NCBI RefSeq assembly: GCF_003049575.1
Contig: NZ_PYWI01000011.1
Location: forward strand, 1-64,000
From: Lysinibacillus parviboronicapiens
GTDB taxonomy: Bacteria; Bacillota; Bacilli; Bacillales_A; Planococcaceae
Reading direction: 5' to 3'
Length of the DNA stretch: 64,000 bases
A model generated the notes under the pieces. The model saw only the letters and a list, made by a program, of their open reading frames with translations. It made no database searches and had not been told where the DNA came from. Shown here piece by piece: positions 60,796-64,000 of the stretch; positions within the stretch are counted from its first letter, which is position 1, and the number at the start of each line of letters is the position of its first letter. A program made the translations under genes and the position numbers.

Positions 60796-60924
60796 ATGAA
60801 GATTAATGATGAAATACTTGAAAGGTTAGGAACTTATTTTGTGTATCACGCAATTTATGAAAACTATGGTATTACATTTGAAAGCTTTGTTGATCGATGG
60901 GTTCGAGGGATACTTGAGGTTTAA
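60796..60924 (+). CDS. Small 42-residue protein of unknown function
   Basis: The ORF reads MKINDEILERLGTYFVYHAI, then YENYGITFESFVDRWVRGILEV, a balanced, protein-like composition that suggests two or three helices. AAAAGGAG lies 9 bases before the ATG and a strong terminator follows 26 bases after the stop, so it looks like a complete one-gene unit. It was missed at a 60-residue cut-off. Family unknown. Confidence 0.7.
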   Translation: MKINDEILERLGTYFVYHAIYENYGITFESFVDRWVRGILEV

Positions 60925-60950
60925 GTTGTTGAAGGGGCTTTTGTTCGTTA

Positions 60951-60996
60951 TAAAAAAGAGTCGTGTTCAGCAATGTGAACACGACTCTTTTATTGG
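60951..60996 (+). terminator. Terminator of the 42-residue gene
   Basis: AAAAGAGTCGTGTTCA pairs perfectly with TGAACACGACTCTTTT around GCAATG, with A- and T-tracts outside. It could work on both strands. Confidence 0.92.
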
Positions 60997-61134
60997 TAAG
61001 GCCGATGAATAATTTAGAGCATGATGATCGTCTTGGCAAAAACGCTATATCCGCGATGTTGCTTCGATTCCTTGGCCAATAATGGCAAAGTGCTTACCTA
61101 TTGCTCGCACTTGTCAAGGGATATTTACTACATT

Positions 61135-61719
61135 TTAGCGTATTTGTTCCTTAAAATAATCTGTAATAAATTGATTGGCTTCTTGCCAGTTGTAAACACG
61201 CACAACATTGTCAGGTACAACAAGGCGATTATATGGTGTATCAAATAATACGACAGGTATTTTTAACTCTTCAGCGAGCATAACCGCATTATCATGCTTA
61301 TCCTCAAAGAATGCCTCAACGCCATGTTTTTTCGCTACTGCCAGCTTATCATGACTACCTATTAATTCGATATGATCGTACGGAATCGCTTGCGAATTAA
61401 ACCAATTCAACGTAATATCCGCTACATTGTCACCTCGTGCAGAAATGTAATACAACTCATAGTTATTTCGCCAAGCATTTAAAATATCTTTAGCATCTTT
61501 GGCAGCCTCTGATACTTCATACATGTAGGGTTCATTTTCTTTAAACCATGTATTGAACGCTATACGATCCACAGGATGTGGAAATGCAGACAAAAAGTCA
61601 TATTCGCACACATCATCTAACGTGATATTGACATTGTATTGCTTATTAATATGTGGAATGAGTGTACTAGGACATGTCACAGTGCCATCAATATCGATAC
61701 CAAAACGAGGCTTTTTCAT
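61135..61719 (-). CDS. yqfW: HAD-superfamily 5'(3')-nucleotidase-like protein (YqfW)
   Basis: The 194-residue protein has the HAD motifs: FGIDIDGTVT at the N-terminus (nucleophile D9, acid D11), ISARGD near residue 95, and FFEDKHDNAV near 136. It resembles the NT5C-type nucleotidase family that includes B. subtilis YqfW. The substrate is unproven. AAGGAGG lies before the ATG, 12 bases after ispG on the same strand, so they share an operon. In B. subtilis yqfW lies between zur and ispG. Confidence 0.88.
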   Translation of the reverse strand: MKKPRFGIDIDGTVTCPSTLIPHINKQYNVNITLDDVCEYDFLSAFPHPVDRIAFNTWFKENEPYMYEVSEAAKDAKDILNAWRNNYELYYISARGDNVADITLNWFNSQAIPYDHIELIGSHDKLAVAKKHGVEAFFEDKHDNAVMLAEELKIPVVLFDTPYNRLVVPDNVVRVYNWQEANQFITDYFKEQIR

Positions 61720-61731
61720 GCTAGTACCTCC

Positions 61732-62847
61732 TTAAGCATTGGCTTTCGCTGCTTCTTCAGCCGCCCGCTTTTCTGCCATTTCAGCAGCTAATTTATCGAT
61801 TTCTTTCTTTAACTCTTCAACCATTGTTTTTTCAGGAACTTTACGTACTGTTTTGCCTTTCATGAATAATAAACCTTCGCCACGTGCACCAGCGATACCG
61901 ATATCTGCTTCACGTGCTTCACCAGGTCCATTTACCGCACAACCAAGAACTGCGACTTTTAACGGTACATTAAGTTTAGAAATGTATTCTTCTACTTCAT
62001 TGGCAATCGAGATGAGGTCAATTTCAATACGACCACATGTTGGGCAAGAAATAAGTGTAGCCATGTTAGAGGCTAAACCAAATGATTTTAATAGTTCACG
62101 TGCTACTTTTACTTCCTCAACTGGATCTGCTGATAGGGAGATACGTAGTGTATTACCGATTCCTTTTGACAGGATTGCACCTAGACCAGCAGCAGATTTT
62201 ACTGTACCTGCAAATAAAGTTCCTGATTCAGTAATTCCAAGGTGAAGCGGGTAATCAAAGGCCTTTGCAGCTTTTTCATAGGCCTCGATTGCTAAATTGA
62301 CATCTGATGCTTTCATCGACACGATAATATCATGGAAATCTAAGTCTTCCAAAATTTTAATATGGTGAAGAGCTGATTCTACCATGCCGTCTGCTGTTGG
62401 GTAACCGTATTTTTCTAAGATATGACGCTCTAACGAACCAGCGTTTACACCAATACGAATAGGAATTCCCTTAGCTTTTGCAGCGTTGACAACTGCTTCT
62501 ACTTTTTCTTTACGACCGATATTACCTGGGTTAATACGGACTTTATCGATACCATTTTCAATCGCTTTTAATGCTAATTTATAGTCAAAGTGAATATCAG
62601 CTACTAATGGAATATGGATACGTTTTTTGATTTCTGCAATCGCATCAGCCGCTCGCTCATCAGGTACTGCAACACGAACGATTTGACAGCCTGCTTCTTC
62701 TAGTCGAAGAATTTCTGCAACTGTTGCTTCGACATCATGTGTTTTTGTTGTACACATACTTTGAATGAATAATTCATTACTACCACCTATTGTTAAATTA
62801 CCGACACGTACAGGACGTGTTTTTGAACGGTGACAAATTTCACTCAT
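61732..62847 (-). CDS. ispG: 4-hydroxy-3-methylbut-2-en-1-yl diphosphate synthase
   Basis: The 371-residue enzyme performs the sixth step of the MEP isoprenoid pathway. The N-terminal TIM barrel begins [15 protein letters not shown] and has [11 protein letters not shown] and [11 protein letters not shown]. The C-terminal [4Fe-4S] domain has cluster cysteines in SCPTCGR and [10 protein letters not shown]. The tail is alanine-rich ([14 protein letters not shown]). Its product feeds IspH, encoded at 23-24 kb. GGAGAGAAAG precedes the ATG. Confidence 0.96.
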   Translation of the reverse strand: MSEICHRSKTRPVRVGNLTIGGSNELFIQSMCTTKTHDVEATVAEILRLEEAGCQIVRVAVPDERAADAIAEIKKRIHIPLVADIHFDYKLALKAIENGIDKVRINPGNIGRKEKVEAVVNAAKAKGIPIRIGVNAGSLERHILEKYGYPTADGMVESALHHIKILEDLDFHDIIVSMKASDVNLAIEAYEKAAKAFDYPLHLGITESGTLFAGTVKSAAGLGAILSKGIGNTLRISLSADPVEEVKVARELLKSFGLASNMATLISCPTCGRIEIDLISIANEVEEYISKLNVPLKVAVLGCAVNGPGEAREADIGIAGARGEGLLFMKGKTVRKVPEKTMVEELKKEIDKLAAEMAEKRAAEEAAKANA

Positions 62848-62943
62848 TAACTTTCTCTCCTTTTCGGGCCACTACTTTCAGCCGTCACTGTCATTTATTT
62901 TAGCAGTGTAAGAAAATAAGGACAAGGAAGAAACGTTAACTTT

Positions 62944-63288
62944 TCATTTTCCGCAGTTGTTTTCGAATGCGAAAGAGAGCGGAAGCTTAATATTTTCACC
63001 TGGAATAAGAGCCTGCAACTGTAAATGTGGGTTTAATTCGTAAAAGAGCTGTAGTCGTTCAGGAAAGGTCATGGGTACTTTTGCAGGATGTAGAGCAAAT
63101 AAGCTATGGATAGTATCTCCTTGAATGGTTTGGACACTGAGATAATTTGGCTCACGTTGGTCTTCACAAAGTGCGTTTGCTGTATCTTTTGGATAAAATG
63201 CAGCAAGGGGTAATGTCCCTTCTGTTAAATCTATTTTTACAACAAAGGCGATAACTATAATAATGGCTGTTAAAATTAAGGCACGCAA
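62944..63288 (-). CDS. YqfZ-like small exported or anchored protein with LysM-like domain
   Basis: The 114-residue protein has an N-terminal membrane helix or signal sequence (ILTAIIIVIAFVV). A LysM-like stretch follows: YLSVQTIQGDTIHSLFALHP, then FYELNPHLQLQALIPGENIKLPL. Its place beside ispG matches yqfZ of B. subtilis. It may bind peptidoglycan, perhaps during sporulation, but that is inferred from family and position only. AGGAGGGG lies 6 bases before TTG 63288. Confidence 0.75.
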   Translation of the reverse strand: MRALILTAIIIVIAFVVKIDLTEGTLPLAAFYPKDTANALCEDQREPNYLSVQTIQGDTIHSLFALHPAKVPMTFPERLQLFYELNPHLQLQALIPGENIKLPLSFAFENNCGK

Positions 63289-63340
63289 AAAATCCCCTCC
63301 TTTTCTACACTATATTGAGAAGAGAGGGGATTCATGCACA

Positions 63341-63850
63341 CTATTTTGCAATTGGTTGTTTTGGATATTTTGTAAAGGCGACAATTAATAGAGTAATGGT
63401 TAATAACAGCGATAAAATTGAGATAATTGTATTGCTAATTGGCAAGTATTCTGAAAGTGTGCTCAAGATAGTCGCCCAAGTAATTGCGAATGTAGTTGTA
63501 CGCCATATATGACGGTATTCTCCACGGCGTTTCATCACCTTTAAGATAAAGTGGCCAGCCAATGCATAAATGGCGATTTGCGCAAAAATAAGCATGGTTG
63601 TAAAGACAAATAGCAAGATGAATGTCGCCGGATATAATAGCCATTTAATATCTTCTATGTATTCCGTCAAACCGCTAAAATCGATGGTATTGATAGACAC
63701 ACCAGCTGTAAAACGTCCAAATGAGAAAACTGTGACAAAGCTCACTAGTAAAAAGGTGTATTGAATAACCTTACCGATAGGCAGTAGACGGTAAGCAGCT
63801 AGTTTTTTAGGATGAATCAGACTGTCGATAAATAGTTGTGAGTGTTTCAT
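63341..63850 (-). CDS. YqgB-like DUF1189 membrane protein
   Basis: The 169-residue protein has four to five membrane helices. It begins KHSQLFIDSLIHPKKLAAYRLLPIGKVIQYTFLL, the typical DUF1189 start (SxxxPkkla.fR). It is shorter than most DUF1189 proteins. In B. subtilis yqgB (DUF1189) lies near yqfZ, as here. Function unknown. GGAGGTGAT precedes the ATG. Confidence 0.78.
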   Translation of the reverse strand: MKHSQLFIDSLIHPKKLAAYRLLPIGKVIQYTFLLVSFVTVFSFGRFTAGVSINTIDFSGLTEYIEDIKWLLYPATFILLFVFTTMLIFAQIAIYALAGHFILKVMKRRGEYRHIWRTTTFAITWATILSTLSEYLPISNTIISILSLLLTITLLIVAFTKYPKQPIAK

Positions 63851-64000
63851 AAAATATCACCTCCAATCGATATTCTAACATGTTCATCTGGGACAAGATA
63901 TGAATTGACTTCGATTGGCTGTTTAACAAATGCTAAAATGTTAACATTATGTAAAGAAGTTAAAGGTTTTCTTTACTTTTTGTACTTTTTCATTTAAAGA

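Larger units (their letters stand above)
60616..61134. other. 519-bp stretch with one very small gene
   Basis: It contains the lipoprotein upstream region, the 42-residue ORF at 60796-60924 with its terminator, and 140 bases of featureless sequence before the yqfW 3' end. Confidence 0.65.

Overview
The window reads as part of a low-GC Firmicute chromosome, most like Lysinibacillus or a close relative in the Bacillaceae/Caryophanaceae. The reasons are AT-rich sequence, strong AAGGAGG-type ribosome binding sites with many TTG and GTG starts, a glycine T-box, a MhqR-type operator, a spore-coat-like gene, and the gene order known from the Bacillus subtilis yqf region. Species cannot be fixed without a search. 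The first 33 bases are the Illumina Nextera adapter, so the window starts at an untrimmed contig end.

Layout. 1-2.2 kb: adapter and an HD-GYP c-di-GMP phosphodiesterase. 2.2-13.7 kb: housekeeping block (glyS with T-box on the minus strand; ccpN, ppsR, dnaG, rpoD; then cccA, trmK, a Nif3-like gene and two small genes). 14-17.4 kb: a flavin reductase behind two MhqR-type operators, signal peptidase I, a frameshifted phzF-like gene, a YwbE-like gene and an orphan. 17.9-22.9 kb: C4-dicarboxylate uptake and sensing (dctP, dctB, dctS, dctR). 23-24.8 kb: ispH and yqfQ. 25-34.5 kb: potassium block, kdpDE divergent from kdpFABC, then a butanediol-type dehydrogenase. 34.8-39.5 kb: cshB, nfo, a DUF2624 gene and the zinc operon znuC-znuB-zur with a Zur box. 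39.6-54.8 kb: accessory genes (coat-like repeat protein, serC, a MarR/aldolase pair, an isochorismatase-family hydrolase, PCYCGC lipoprotein, YhgE, thioredoxin-like protein, TPR protein, EAL-gene remnant, esterase, proC, ctaB, PPP phosphatase). 55.4-60.6 kb: regulators and membrane proteins, including a MerR-CNNM/CorC operon. 61.1-63.9 kb: yqfW, ispG, a YqfZ-like and a YqgB-like gene, again conserved yqf/yqg order.

How the genes fit together. A conserved order (ccpN-ppsR-dnaG-rpoD-cccA-trmK-nif3; ispH-yqfQ; cshB-nfo-yqfT-znu-zur; yqfW-ispG-yqfZ-yqgB) is broken open by at least three accessory blocks. The accessory blocks are mostly complete regulator-plus-effector modules: dct, kdp, MarR-aldolase and MerR-CNNM. 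Several have operators or dyads that can be read directly.

I found no CRISPR array, prophage, intact insertion sequence, rRNA or tRNA gene, and no clear unknown multi-gene system. The most interesting signals are small. They are a stem-loop exactly between a perfect Shine-Dalgarno and a TTG start (57.93 kb), a likely AUU start in the MerR gene, a deleted and frameshifted cyclic-di-GMP gene (48.8 kb), composite intergenic repeats (8.9, 9.2 and 51.4 kb), palindromic operators next to kdp, marR, merR and a thioredoxin-like gene, and two very small genes (28.74 and 60.80 kb).
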